Position numbers and translations under genes: made by a program. This document shows, one piece after another, positions 43,310 to 52,393 of a stretch of 64,000 nt of DNA. The stretch comes from Faecalibacillus faecis (GTDB lineage: Bacteria; Bacillota_I; Bacilli_A; Erysipelotrichales; Coprobacillaceae). Positions within the stretch are counted from its first letter, which is position 1, and every line of letters begins with the position of its first letter. Where the stretch lies: NCBI RefSeq assembly GCF_003024675.1, contig NZ_PYLP01000002.1, positions 186,001 to 250,000 of the forward strand. Direction: 5' to 3'. The notes under the pieces were generated by a model that saw only the letters and a program-made list of their open reading frames with translations, did not search any database and was not told where the DNA came from.

Positions 43310-45920
43310 AAAAGTTATCATCTTTTAAAATATCTTCTAAACTAATTTTTTCATACTTAGTATTTGTTTCTTTTTTGATAGATGTCTTATGATTCTTTGG
43401 TACTTCTATTTCTTGAATATCATAATCATCTAATAATGTTTTTTCTTTGACTTCTTTTACTTCTAATACTTCTTCAGATTTATTTTCTTTTAAAGTATCA
43501 TAATCACTTGTTGAATAAGAATGGTCTTTTAAAACACATAGAATATGTTCACCCTTTTTCAATTTGATAAAAGATGAAAATCTTGATTCTAAAGTAGCGT
43601 AATTAAAATCAGTTGCTTTTAAATCATATGTTTCTTGATCTGTATAAACTTTGGCTTCATCTTTATTTGTCATAATAAGCGCACTATGAACATAGATTGT
43701 TTTTGTTTTCAAGTTCTTATAAAGTGTTATACCTTTTGTAGTACGTTTACATGCCGGTACATCACTTAGTTTTAATCTTTTCATTTGACCATCTTCACTA
43801 AAAAGCATGATTGAGTAGGTTTCCATTGGATTGAAAGTCTCTACTGATTGAATAGTATCATCTTTTAAATTTAAAGCTTTAATTCCCGCTGCTTTTAAAC
43901 CAATAACAGAAACTTCTTTTTCGCTATATAATCCACCATAACCAGCACGTGTTGCAATAAAGATTCCTTGATGATCATCCGTAAGCTTCGCACTTACAAT
44001 TTCGTCGTTATCTTTTACTTTCATACACATAATTGATTTTGAATAACGTGTTACTTCGAAATCTTTTAAAAGTGTTCTTTTAATTTGACCATTTTTAGTA
44101 GCTAATAAAACATATAATGGAAGATTAAAGTCTTTTACTAAAATAGTTGAAATAATCTTTTCATCTGAATTAACTTTAACTAAATAGCTCACATGTTTAC
44201 CAAGATCTTTCCATTTAAATTCTTCAATCTTATGAACAGGTACAAATAAATAATTTCCTTTATTTGTAAAAAGCAATAAATGACTTAGTGTATTTGCTTT
44301 ATAGAGTGAAATTAAAATATCATCATCTTTTTTACCAAATGGTATATTTGTACTGGCATTGATTGAGCGTTGAGAAATACGTTTAATATAACCATCTCTT
44401 GTAATAGAAACGTAAATATCTTCAGAAATGATCATTGCTTTTTCATCAATTTTTACTTCACTTACTTTTTCCTTGATTTGTGTTAATCGAGGCATTGGAT
44501 ATTTTTGTTTGATTTCTCTTAATCTTTTAATAATAACATTTCTTAAAACATCATCACTATCTAATATTTCATTAAGTTCATGAATACGTTTTTCAAGTTC
44601 CGCCTTTTCTTCTTGTAATGAAACAATATCTGTATTTGTTAAACGATAAAGTTGTAACATAACAATAGCTTCTGCTTGTTTTTCAGAAAATTGATATTCT
44701 AAAATTAAATTCTTTTTGGCATCCGCCTTATCTTTTGAACTTCTAATTGTTTTTACAACATCATCTAAAATAGAAATAGCTTTAATAAGTCCATCAACAA
44801 TGTGTAAACGTTCATTGGCTTTACTTAAATCATAAAGACTAGCTCTTGTAACAACATCAATTTGATGGTCAATGTAACCATCTAAAATATCAACAATTCC
44901 CATTAAAACAGGGCGTTTATCTTTAATAGCCACCATATTGTAATTATAATTTTTTTGAAGATCGGTATTTTTATAAAAATAATTGAGTGTATTTTGAACA
45001 TTTACAGTTTTCTTTAAATCAATAACAACACGTAATCCTTCTCTATCTGATTCATCTCTTACTTCTAAGATGCCATCGATATTTTTATTAAAACGAATTT
45101 CATCAATTTTACGAACAAGTTCTGCTTTATTCACTTCATAAGGAATTTCAGTAACTACAATCTGATTCATATTCTTTTGTTCAACAATTTCTGTTTTCGC
45201 GCGAACAATAACTTTTCCTTTACCTTTTTCAAAAGCATTTCTAATTCCGTCAATACCCTCGACAATTGCTCCTGTAGGAAAATCAGGTCCTTTGATAAAT
45301 TCCATTAATTTATCAAGAGAACAATGAGGATATTTAATACGATGAATCGTTGCATCTATGACTTCTTGTAAATTGTGTGGTGGTATATCTGTAGCATACC
45401 CTGCTGAAATACCAGTAGAGCCATTAACTAATAAGTTAGGATAAGCAGCTGGTAACACTGTAGGTTCATATTCGGTATCATCAAAGTTTAAAGACATTAA
45501 AACAGTATCTTTATCTAAATCTCTTAATAATTCACTTGCAATAGGTGATAATCTCGCTTCTGTATAACGCATTGCAGCAGCTGGGTCATTATCAATCGAA
45601 CCATTATTTCCTTGCATATCAATAAGTGGTGCACGAATTTTCCATTCTTGTGAAAGACGCACCATCGCATCATATACAGAAATATCTCCATGAGGATGAT
45701 AGTTACCAATAACATTTCCAACTGTTTTTGCGGATTTACGATAAGGTTTGTTATAAGTATTTCCTTCTTTGTTCATGGAATATAATATTCTTCGTTGTAC
45801 TGGTTTTAAACCATCTCGCACATCAGGAAGTGCACGTTCTTGTATAATGTATTTTGAATATTTTCCAAAGCGGTCTCCCATAATCGCTTCTAAATTCATT
45901 ACAATTTTTTTATCGCTCAT
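43308..45920 (-). CDS. parC: DNA topoisomerase IV subunit A
   Basis: The DNA-cleaving subunit of the decatenating topoisomerase. The winged-helix domain includes the quinolone-determining region YHPHGDISVYDAMVR, and the catalytic Tyr lies in AAMRYTEARL. The C-terminal beta-pinwheel follows from about residue 500. Assigned ParC rather than GyrA because it follows parE and plsY is divergent, as in Bacillus. Residue 80 is Ile where most bacteria have Ser; Ser80 changes are classic fluoroquinolone resistance mutations. 9 bases separate it from parE. Confidence 0.93.
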   Translation of the reverse strand: MSDKKIVMNLEAIMGDRFGKYSKYIIQERALPDVRDGLKPVQRRILYSMNKEGNTYNKPYRKSAKTVGNVIGNYHPHGDISVYDAMVRLSQEWKIRAPLIDMQGNNGSIDNDPAAAMRYTEARLSPIASELLRDLDKDTVLMSLNFDDTEYEPTVLPAAYPNLLVNGSTGISAGYATDIPPHNLQEVIDATIHRIKYPHCSLDKLMEFIKGPDFPTGAIVEGIDGIRNAFEKGKGKVIVRAKTEIVEQKNMNQIVVTEIPYEVNKAELVRKIDEIRFNKNIDGILEVRDESDREGLRVVIDLKKTVNVQNTLNYFYKNTDLQKNYNYNMVAIKDKRPVLMGIVDILDGYIDHQIDVVTRASLYDLSKANERLHIVDGLIKAISILDDVVKTIRSSKDKADAKKNLILEYQFSEKQAEAIVMLQLYRLTNTDIVSLQEEKAELEKRIHELNEILDSDDVLRNVIIKRLREIKQKYPMPRLTQIKEKVSEVKIDEKAMIISEDIYVSITRDGYIKRISQRSINASTNIPFGKKDDDILISLYKANTLSHLLLFTNKGNYLFVPVHKIEEFKWKDLGKHVSYLVKVNSDEKIISTILVKDFNLPLYVLLATKNGQIKRTLLKDFEVTRYSKSIMCMKVKDNDEIVSAKLTDDHQGIFIATRAGYGGLYSEKEVSVIGLKAAGIKALNLKDDTIQSVETFNPMETYSIMLFSEDGQMKRLKLSDVPACKRTTKGITLYKNLKTKTIYVHSALIMTNKDEAKVYTDQETYDLKATDFNYATLESRFSSFIKLKKGEHILCVLKDHSYSTSDYDTLKENKSEEVLEVKEVKEKTLLDDYDIQEIEVPKNHKTSIKKETNTKYEKISLEDILKDDNF

Positions 45921-45929
45921 GCTAACCTC

Positions 45930-47852
45930 CTAAATTTGATAATTATCTTCTAAACTGAATTGAACATTTTGTTCAATCCATTCACGTCTTGGTTCTACTT
46001 TATCACCCATTAAAACAGTGACATTTCTTTCAACAACAGCGGCATCTTCAATAGAAACTTGGATTAATGTTCTTGTTTCAGGATCCATTGTTGTTTCCCA
46101 TAATTGAGAAGCATTCATTTCACCAAGACCTTTGTAACGTTGTACATTATAGCCACGTCCAATTTTCTTTTTGGCTTCTTCAAGTTCATAATCTTCCCAA
46201 CAATAAATAACTTCTTCTTTTTTACCACTTTTTTTAGAAACCTTATAAAGAGGTGGTAAAGCAATATAAACTTTTCCAGCTGTAATTAAATCTTTCATAT
46301 AGCGATAGAAGAAAGTCAATAATAAAATTTGAATATGTGCCCCATCGGTATCAGCATCGGTCATAATAATAATTTTATCATAATGACTGTCTTCTACTTT
46401 AAAATCAGCACCAAATCCCGCACCAATTGTATTAATTAAAGTTGCAAGTTCTTCATTTTTTAAAATATCTTGTAAAGAAACCTTTTCACTGTTCAACACC
46501 TTACCTCTTAAAGGCAAAATTGCTTGATATTTACGATCTCGTCCTTGTTTTGCACTACCACCGGCAGAATCTCCTTCGACAAGATAAAGCTCATTTTTCT
46601 TTTTATTTTTTGTTTGAGCTGGCGCAAGTTTCCCACTTAAAATTCTTTCTTGTCTTGTTCCTTTTCCTTTTCTAGCGGCTTCTCTTGCTTTTCTGGCAGC
46701 ATCTCTTACTTGAGCAGCTTTGATCATTTTCTTGACTAAATTATCCGCAATTTCTTTATTTTCTTCTAAGAAATAAGAAAGTTTTTCATAAACAATACTA
46801 TCAACAATATTTCTAGCTTCGGGTGTTCCTAATTTGGATTTAGTTTGTCCTTCAAATTGGAGAAGGTGTTCAGGAACTTTAACAGAAATGATGGCAGATA
46901 AACCTTCACGGACATCATTTCCTTCTAAATTTTTATCTTTTTCTTTTAATAAACCATATTTTCGAGCGTATTCATTAAACGTTTTTGTAAGCCCTGTTTT
47001 AAATCCTGTTTCATGAGTTCCACCATCACCCGTTCTTACTAGGTTAACAAATGAAAGTGTTGTTTCTTGATAACCCGAAGTAAACTGTAAAGCAATATCA
47101 GCTTCTAAACCATTTTGTTGTCCTTCGATTGAAATTGTTGGATGCAACACATCTTTATTTGTATTTAAATAATCAATAAATGCTTCTAAACCATTTTCAA
47201 AATGGAATTCGTCCATTTTTCCTGTACGTTCATCTTTTAAAACAATTTTGATTCCTTTTAAAAGAAAAGCACTTTCTCTTAAACGTTCGCTTATTGTTTT
47301 ATAATTAAATTCAGTTGTCGAAAAAATTTGGTCATTAGGCAAAAAATGAATCAATGTACCTGTTTCTTTAGTTTTACCAATTGTTTTAAGTTTTCCAATT
47401 TTTTCTCCACCTTCTTCAAAGCGTTGTTGGAAAATTTTACCATCACGGCAGACCGTTACCTCTAACCAATGAGATAAGGCATTAACAACAGAGGCCCCAA
47501 CACCATGAAGTCCTCCTGAAGTTTTATAACCACCCTCTTCAGAAAATTTACCTCCGGCATGAAGAATTGTAAGAATGACTTCCGTTGTAGGTCTTCCTGA
47601 AGCATGCATCCCTGTAGGCATACCTCGACCATGATCTTGTACTTTAATGCTATTATCTTTACATATTGTGACTTCGATGAGATCACCATAGCCAGAAAGA
47701 GCTTCATCTATTGCGTTATCTACAATTTCCCATACAAGGTGATGCAATCCTCGACTATCTGTAGAACCAATATACATTCCTGGTCTTTTACGAACTGCTT
47801 CTAGTCCTTCGAGGATTTGAATATTCGACTCATCATATGTATTTTTTGACAT
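45930..47852 (-). CDS. parE: DNA topoisomerase IV subunit B
   Basis: The ATPase subunit of topoisomerase IV. The GHKL motifs are EIVDNAIDEALSG, DHGRGMPTG and the loop GGLHGVGASVVNALS. The Toprim domain has YLVEGDSAGGSAKQGRDR and MTDADTDGAHI. ATG at 47852 is used because AAGGAG lies 8 bases upstream; an ATG 9 bases earlier is too close to that site. 640 residues. It shares an intergenic region with plsY on the other strand. Confidence 0.94.
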   Translation of the reverse strand: MSKNTYDESNIQILEGLEAVRKRPGMYIGSTDSRGLHHLVWEIVDNAIDEALSGYGDLIEVTICKDNSIKVQDHGRGMPTGMHASGRPTTEVILTILHAGGKFSEEGGYKTSGGLHGVGASVVNALSHWLEVTVCRDGKIFQQRFEEGGEKIGKLKTIGKTKETGTLIHFLPNDQIFSTTEFNYKTISERLRESAFLLKGIKIVLKDERTGKMDEFHFENGLEAFIDYLNTNKDVLHPTISIEGQQNGLEADIALQFTSGYQETTLSFVNLVRTGDGGTHETGFKTGLTKTFNEYARKYGLLKEKDKNLEGNDVREGLSAIISVKVPEHLLQFEGQTKSKLGTPEARNIVDSIVYEKLSYFLEENKEIADNLVKKMIKAAQVRDAARKAREAARKGKGTRQERILSGKLAPAQTKNKKKNELYLVEGDSAGGSAKQGRDRKYQAILPLRGKVLNSEKVSLQDILKNEELATLINTIGAGFGADFKVEDSHYDKIIIMTDADTDGAHIQILLLTFFYRYMKDLITAGKVYIALPPLYKVSKKSGKKEEVIYCWEDYELEEAKKKIGRGYNVQRYKGLGEMNASQLWETTMDPETRTLIQVSIEDAAVVERNVTVLMGDKVEPRREWIEQNVQFSLEDNYQI

Positions 47853-47881
47853 ATCATTCACTCCTTTATTACACTTGCCTT

Positions 47882-47910
47882 ATTATATCAATACTCTCGT
47901 TTTTTTTCAA
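47882..47910 (-). promoter_or_regulatory. Sigma-A promoter of parE-parC
   Basis: On the - strand TTGAAA, 17 bases and a perfect TATAAT, 30 bases before parE. Confidence 0.75.
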
Positions 47911-47917
47911 AGTTTAA

Positions 47918-47945
47918 TTGCAATTTTATTAGATAACAGTATAAT
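47918..47945 (+). promoter_or_regulatory. Sigma-A promoter of plsY
   Basis: TTGCAA, 16 bases and a perfect TATAAT. The expected transcript start is only a few bases before the plsY ATG. Confidence 0.65.
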
Positions 47946-47956
47946 GGGTTTTGGTG

Positions 47957-48562
47957 ATGAAAGTGTATGAAATTTTATTAATTCTATTGGGTTATTTTTA
48001 TGGATCTATTCCTTTTGCCCTTGTTATTGGAAAAGTTTTCTATAATACAGATGTTAGAGAGAGTGGTTCAGGAAATTTAGGTGGAACAAATGCAGGACGA
48101 GTTCTTGGAAAAAAAGCTGGAATGTCTGTAATTATTCTCGATGCTTTAAAAGCTGTTCTTGTTTATTATATAAGTTATTTTCTTGCTGGAAAGTTGAATT
48201 TAAATCCAGATATTAAGTATATTGCTGGATTGGCATGTATTTTTGGACACTGTTATCCAATTTTCGCTGGATTTAGAGGTGGTAAAGCTGTTTCAACGTG
48301 TTTAGGATATTTTTTATGTATTGAACCACTTTATGCAATAGTTGCAATCATTGTGTTTTTATCCGTTTTAAAAATTTCGAAATATGTTTCACTTTCTTCT
48401 ATTTCAACATCATTAATTGTTTTAGCAATTACGCCATTTCTTGATTTACCTCTGACAGCAAAAATTTGTATGACTTTTGCAGTTATTCTTCTTGTTTATA
48501 GACATAAAGAAAATATAAAACGCATTAAAAATCATACTGAATCAAAAATCCAATGGATGTAA
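47957..48562 (+). CDS. plsY: Glycerol-3-phosphate acyltransferase PlsY
   Basis: A membrane acyltransferase that moves the acyl group from acyl-phosphate to glycerol 3-phosphate in the first step of phospholipid synthesis. It has five to six transmembrane segments. Motif 1 is SGSGNLGGTNAGR, motif 2 is GLACIFGHCYPIFAGFRGGKAVST, split here as GHCYPIF and GGKAVST, and RHKENIKR is near the end. 201 residues from ATG 47957. No normal ribosome binding site precedes the start; TTG 47951 is in frame. Confidence 0.94.
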   Translation: MKVYEILLILLGYFYGSIPFALVIGKVFYNTDVRESGSGNLGGTNAGRVLGKKAGMSVIILDALKAVLVYYISYFLAGKLNLNPDIKYIAGLACIFGHCYPIFAGFRGGKAVSTCLGYFLCIEPLYAIVAIIVFLSVLKISKYVSLSSISTSLIVLAITPFLDLPLTAKICMTFAVILLVYRHKENIKRIKNHTESKIQWM

Positions 48563-48592
48563 AAAGATTAGCAAAAAAATGCTAATCTTTTA
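48563..48592. terminator. Bidirectional terminator after plsY
   Basis: AAAGATTAGCA, AAAAAA and TGCTAATCTTT form an 11-bp stem between convergent genes. Confidence 0.8.
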
Positions 48593-49216
48593 TTTATAAC
48601 TTATTTTTGTCTTTCTAGATTCAAGAAAATCATCTTTCCCAATATAATCAATTTTAAATTCTTTCCCATTATACTCAAATAACGATAATGAACAACCTCG
48701 TACAATATTTTGATTGACTTCATTAAAATGTTCAATTGGAAGATTTAAAAACAGACCATTTAAAACAGTAAATAACATTCCATGTATTGTAATAAAAATA
48801 CATTTTTTATTTTCCTTGTATTTTTCTTCAATAAAATCTAATACTCGATCAACAACTTCCTGATATGTTTCTCCATTTTTAATAGAAAAGTCACCTTGTG
48901 GTTCATTCCATAAAGTATAATAATCTTTTTCTTTTTTTAATTCATCGATAAATTTGCCTTCATAATCTCCAAAATTCATTTCCTTTAAACGATCATCTTC
49001 AATAATCGTTTTATTTGGAAAAATCAACTGTGCTGTTTCTTTAGCACGCTTTAAAGGTGAGGAATAAATTCCATCAAAAGATTGATTCTTTAAATAATTT
49101 CCTAAACGCTTAGCATCTTCTAAACCTTGTTTTGTAAGATCAGAGTTTTTCCATCCTTGTAATCTTTTTTCTTCGTTCCATGTAGTAAGTGAGTGGCGCG
49201 TAATATATATTTTCAT
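48590..49216 (-). CDS. Histidine phosphatase (phosphoglycerate mutase-like)
   Basis: A 208-residue soluble phosphatase of the PGM/GpmB/CobC superfamily. The catalytic His is in TRHSLTTWN near residue 7; the usual RHG is RHS here. The second motif is YSSPLKRAKETA, the acid is in EMNFGDYEG, and the second His lies in ITIHGM. Small members of this family act on many phosphomonoesters, so a true mutase role is not implied. It is downstream of yneF. Confidence 0.85.
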   Translation of the reverse strand: MKIYITRHSLTTWNEEKRLQGWKNSDLTKQGLEDAKRLGNYLKNQSFDGIYSSPLKRAKETAQLIFPNKTIIEDDRLKEMNFGDYEGKFIDELKKEKDYYTLWNEPQGDFSIKNGETYQEVVDRVLDFIEEKYKENKKCIFITIHGMLFTVLNGLFLNLPIEHFNEVNQNIVRGCSLSLFEYNGKEFKIDYIGKDDFLESRKTKISYK

Positions 49217-49220
49217 ATAA

Positions 49221-49246
49221 ATAAAAATAAGGGTATCCCCTTATTT
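49221..49246 (-). terminator. Terminator after yneF
   Basis: On the - strand AAATAAGGG, a 4-base loop and CCCTTATTT followed by TT, overlapping the yneF stop codon. Confidence 0.65.
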
Positions 49247-49441
49247 ATATTGTGATTTCACTGAAGCCATAATTCTTTTAATTTGAGCCTCACTTGGTTT
49301 TCTTCCCATTTCCATATACATAGCACGAATCATTTTTTCATTGATAGGTGGATTTTTTTGTAATTGTTTTTTAAAGAAATAACGAGACGCAAAGAATCCG
49401 GCAATTAATCCAACGATTAATCCAAGAATAGCATATAACAT
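49241..49441 (-). CDS. yneF: YneF family small membrane protein (UPF0154)
   Basis: A 66-residue protein with one N-terminal transmembrane helix (residues 3-24) and a soluble tail with the family pattern NPPINEKMIRAMYMEMGRKPSE, given here as PPINEKMIRAM and MGRKPSEAQI. Function unknown. In Bacillus the order is ynzC, tkt, yneE (sirA), yneF, and the same order is seen here. Confidence 0.92.
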   Translation of the reverse strand: MLYAILGLIVGLIAGFFASRYFFKKQLQKNPPINEKMIRAMYMEMGRKPSEAQIKRIMASVKSQYK

Positions 49442-49457
49442 TCAATAATACCTCCCT

Positions 49458-49820
49458 TTACAAATTCCCGTTTATTATAACATAACTTTTTAAATTATGA
49501 TAGAGAATATCGAAGAATATATTGTTTTTATCCCTAGATTCGACTTCAATAGCATACTTTTTTACTTCTAAATGAATAATTTCATGAGTTAGTTGATTTT
49601 CAAAAATATGTAAATGCCCAATACGATGATATTCTTGCCGTTTACTAAGGGCACTGTAAATAACATCGTTTAAATAATCAACATTTTTATAAGCACATTC
49701 CATAAGTTTAATCAAATAATTATTATCCAATGTCAAACTATCAAAATAATCTTTTAAATGAGGATATTGTTCAAAAAGTTTTTCCATTCCTGTTGCGTAT
49801 TCATAAATAATATATTTCAT
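49458..49820 (-). CDS. Candidate SirA (Spo0A-activated inhibitor of DnaA)
   Basis: A 120-residue soluble protein at the exact position of Bacillus yneE/sirA, between tkt and yneF. SirA binds DnaA domain I and blocks new replication rounds at the start of sporulation. The N-terminus MKYIIYEYATG and the C-terminal stretch YAIEVESRDKNNIFFDILY share spacing of aromatic and acidic residues with SirA as I remember it, notably I-E-V-x-S-x-D and I-F-F. Sequence identity is low and this is partly inference from position. ATG at 49820 follows GGTGA; in-frame ATGs at 49826 and 49841 are possible. Spo0A is present at 18.4 kb. Confidence 0.55.
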   Translation of the reverse strand: MKYIIYEYATGMEKLFEQYPHLKDYFDSLTLDNNYLIKLMECAYKNVDYLNDVIYSALSKRQEYHRIGHLHIFENQLTHEIIHLEVKKYAIEVESRDKNNIFFDILYHNLKSYVIINGNL

Positions 49821-49865
49821 GTTCATCACCAAAAACATCATATCATGATGTGATGGAGAAATTTG

Positions 49866-49895
49866 TAAAAAAAATAAGGGCTAGACCCTTATTTT
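49866..49895 (-). terminator. Terminator of tkt
   Basis: On the - strand AATAAGGG, a 5-base loop and CCCTTATT followed by TTTTTT. Confidence 0.85.
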
Positions 49896-51865
49896 ACTAA
49901 TTTTTCAACATTTTCAACAACTTTATCTACAGTAAACCCAAATGATTCAATCACTTGATTAGCTGGTGCACTTCTTCCAAATTCATCAATCGACATCACA
50001 ATACCATCTAAACCAACATATTTATGCCATCCAAATGAACTTGCCATTTCTACTGATAAACGTTTACGTACATCATTTGGTAAAACAGATTGTTTATAAG
50101 CTTTATCTTGTTGATCAAAGATTTCTTGACATGGCATTGATACAACACGGACATCAATCCCTTTTTTAAGTAATTCAGTTTTTGCATTCATTGCAAGATT
50201 AACTTCTGAGCCTGATGCAATAATAATTGCATCACATTGTTTTTCTTCTTTACCAATGATATAGGCACCTTTTGAAACACCTTCTACTGAACTTCCTGCC
50301 ATTGTTTCAACATTTTGTCTTGTTAAAATAAGAGCAGTAGGATTTTCTTTTGATTCAATTGCTAATTTCCATGCCGCAGCCATTTCTACAGCATCACCTG
50401 GACGAATAACATGCATATTTGGAATTGATCTTAACATTGCAAATTGTTCAATTGGTTGATGTGTTGGACCATCTTCTCCAACAGCAATAGAGTCATGTGA
50501 TAATGGTAAGATAATTGGTAATTTCATTAAACAAGCCATTCTTACAGCTGCTTTGAAATAATCAGAAAAAACTAAGAATCCACCAGCTGAAACTTTAACA
50601 CCTTTATGTAAAGTCATCCCGTTTAGAATAGCTACCATTGCAAATTCACGAATACCAAATACTAAATTACGTCCACTATAATCTTCAACGCTGAAATTAT
50701 TTTGACCTTTGATTTGAGTTTTTGTTGAGCTAGCTAAATCTGCAGTTCCTGATAAGAATGTAGGATTTTGTTTAGCTACTTCTTGAATAATTTCTAATGA
50801 TGTATTTCTTGTTGCATCATTATGACCTGCAGGATAATTTTTTATAATTTCTTCTACATCTAATGTATATTTTCCATCAATTGCATCTTCTAATTGTTTT
50901 GCTTCTTGAGGGTATTGATTTTTATATTCTTTAAATAACTTATTCCATTTATTAAACTTAGATTTACCACGTTTGATTGACTTTTTGAAATCTTCATAAA
51001 CTTCTTCTGGAACATAGAATTCTTCATGATCAAAACCATAAGATAATTTGGTATTTTTACCATCTTCTTTACCCAGTGGCGCACCATGAACTTTATTTGT
51101 TCCTTGGTTTGCAGAACCAAAACCAATAACAGTATTAACAATAATTAATGTTGGTTTATATTGTTCTTTTTTTCCTTTTTTGATAGCTTTATGAATTTCT
51201 TGAATATCATTCCCATCTTTAACTTCGATAACTTGCCAATTACAAGCTTCATAACGTTTTTTCACGTTTTCGCTAAATGACATTGATAAAGGACCATCTA
51301 AAGTAACTTTATTTGCATCATACAACACAATTAATTTTCCTAAAGATAAATGTCCTGCTAAAGAAGCTGCTTCATAAGTAACCCCTTCTTGCATATCTCC
51401 ATCACCACATAAAACATAAGTATAATGATCAATAATATCAAAATTTTCTTTGTTATATTGGCTTGCTAAAAACTTTTCAGCCATAGCCATTCCTGTAGCC
51501 ATAGGAATACCTTGACCTAATGGACCACTTGAGGCATCTACACCATGAGTCATTTCAATTTCAGGATGTCCTGGTGTACGTGAATGAAGTTGTCTGAAGT
51601 TTTTTAAATCATCGATAGTGACATCAAAACCATCTAAATGTAATAAGCTGTATAACAATGCTGAAGCATGTCCACTTGCTAAAACAAAACGATCTCTATT
51701 GATCCAATTTTCTTCTTTGTTATAAATATTTAACTCTTTGTTAAATAGTGTGTATAAAGCCGGTGCTGATCCCAACACCATTCCTGGATGTCCAGAATTT
51801 GCTTTATTAATAGTATCGATTCCTAAACTTCTAATTGTTGCGATTGATAAATTTGAAATATCCAT
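49889..51865 (-). CDS. tkt: Transketolase
   Basis: A thiamine-diphosphate enzyme that moves two-carbon units in the pentose phosphate pathway. The N-terminus SIDTINKANSGHPGMVLG, shortened here to KANSGHPGM, is typical. The TPP motif is GDGDMQEGVTYEAASLAG and the pyrimidine domain has GIREFAMVAILNGM and DGPTHQPIEQ. 658 residues, standard length. The DUF896 gene lies upstream and the sirA candidate downstream. Confidence 0.96.
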   Translation of the reverse strand: MDISNLSIATIRSLGIDTINKANSGHPGMVLGSAPALYTLFNKELNIYNKEENWINRDRFVLASGHASALLYSLLHLDGFDVTIDDLKNFRQLHSRTPGHPEIEMTHGVDASSGPLGQGIPMATGMAMAEKFLASQYNKENFDIIDHYTYVLCGDGDMQEGVTYEAASLAGHLSLGKLIVLYDANKVTLDGPLSMSFSENVKKRYEACNWQVIEVKDGNDIQEIHKAIKKGKKEQYKPTLIIVNTVIGFGSANQGTNKVHGAPLGKEDGKNTKLSYGFDHEEFYVPEEVYEDFKKSIKRGKSKFNKWNKLFKEYKNQYPQEAKQLEDAIDGKYTLDVEEIIKNYPAGHNDATRNTSLEIIQEVAKQNPTFLSGTADLASSTKTQIKGQNNFSVEDYSGRNLVFGIREFAMVAILNGMTLHKGVKVSAGGFLVFSDYFKAAVRMACLMKLPIILPLSHDSIAVGEDGPTHQPIEQFAMLRSIPNMHVIRPGDAVEMAAAWKLAIESKENPTALILTRQNVETMAGSSVEGVSKGAYIIGKEEKQCDAIIIASGSEVNLAMNAKTELLKKGIDVRVVSMPCQEIFDQQDKAYKQSVLPNDVRKRLSVEMASSFGWHKYVGLDGIVMSIDEFGRSAPANQVIESFGFTVDKVVENVEKLVK

Positions 51866-51948
51866 TTACTTTTTCTCCCATTTTTAAATAAGTCAAGACA
51901 TATTATACACATTTTCTACAAAAATTAAATATGTATTCTTTTAAAACC

Positions 51949-52179
51949 TTAATTTTTTAGTTTTTCTCTTTTTAGTTTTTCTGGAGTAATATCATTCCCT
52001 TTTTCATCTACAACTTTAATTGTTTTAAGTTGAGATTTAAAACCTTCTCTAAATAAGCGAATATATTCTTTTCTTAATTTATCTTGTTCTTTTAATTCTT
52101 CAGGGGTAATTGTTCCCTCTTTCTTTTTCTTTGCCAGAACATTAATTCTATCTATAAGTTTTTGATCTATTGCAGCCAT
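51949..52179 (-). CDS. DUF896 protein (YnzC type)
   Basis: A 76-residue protein with a two-helix N-terminal region, INVLAKKKKEGTITPEE, LRKEYIRLFREGFK and a charged tail. Bacillus YnzC has the same position before tkt and belongs to the SOS-linked lexA-yneA-yneB-ynzC cluster; lexA is not next to it here. Function unknown. The ATG follows GGAGGTC. Confidence 0.92.
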   Translation of the reverse strand: MAAIDQKLIDRINVLAKKKKEGTITPEELKEQDKLRKEYIRLFREGFKSQLKTIKVVDEKGNDITPEKLKREKLKN

Positions 52180-52201
52180 AAAAGACCTCCTTCATTGTAT
52201 T

Positions 52202-52356
52202 AAAAAACTAGAGAGCTTTTAGATTATCCCTGTTTTGTACAGGTGGGCACCTTTAAACAATTTTAGGATTCCTATTCAAAGATAGGCCTTCAACACCATT
52301 GTTTAGATCAGGTTCCCGTATCTAACGTGTAGGAAATTTATTGACACTCTCTAGTC
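52202..52356 (-). ncRNA. Standalone structured small RNA, 6S-like in layout
   Basis: On the - strand the transcript ends pair: ACTAGAGAG at the 5' end with CTCTCTAGT at the 3' end, followed by TTTTTT. Internal hairpins include TTAGAT/ATCTAA, AAACAAT/ATTGTTT enclosing CCTAT/ATAGG, GGTG/CACC and CCTGT/ACAGG. An extended -10 promoter precedes it. About 155 nt with a closing stem plus terminator is the layout of 6S RNA. GAACCTGATCT inside is also the signature of TPP riboswitches, but a UGAGA motif is not clear. Identity unresolved. Confidence 0.6.
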
Positions 52357-52362
52357 GGATTC

Positions 52363-52371
52363 ATTATACCA
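52363..52371 (-). promoter_or_regulatory. Extended -10 promoter of the small RNA
   Basis: On the - strand TGGTATAAT; transcription would start about 7 bases later, at the first base of the closing stem. Confidence 0.55.
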
Positions 52372-52393
52372 TATTTTTTTTTGAAATATACCT

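Noticed and set aside
43308-47852. Reading the topoisomerase pair as gyrB-gyrA
   Set aside because: The plsY-parE-parC neighbourhood is the Bacillus topoisomerase IV locus, and there is no recF or dnaA nearby as expected for gyrB.
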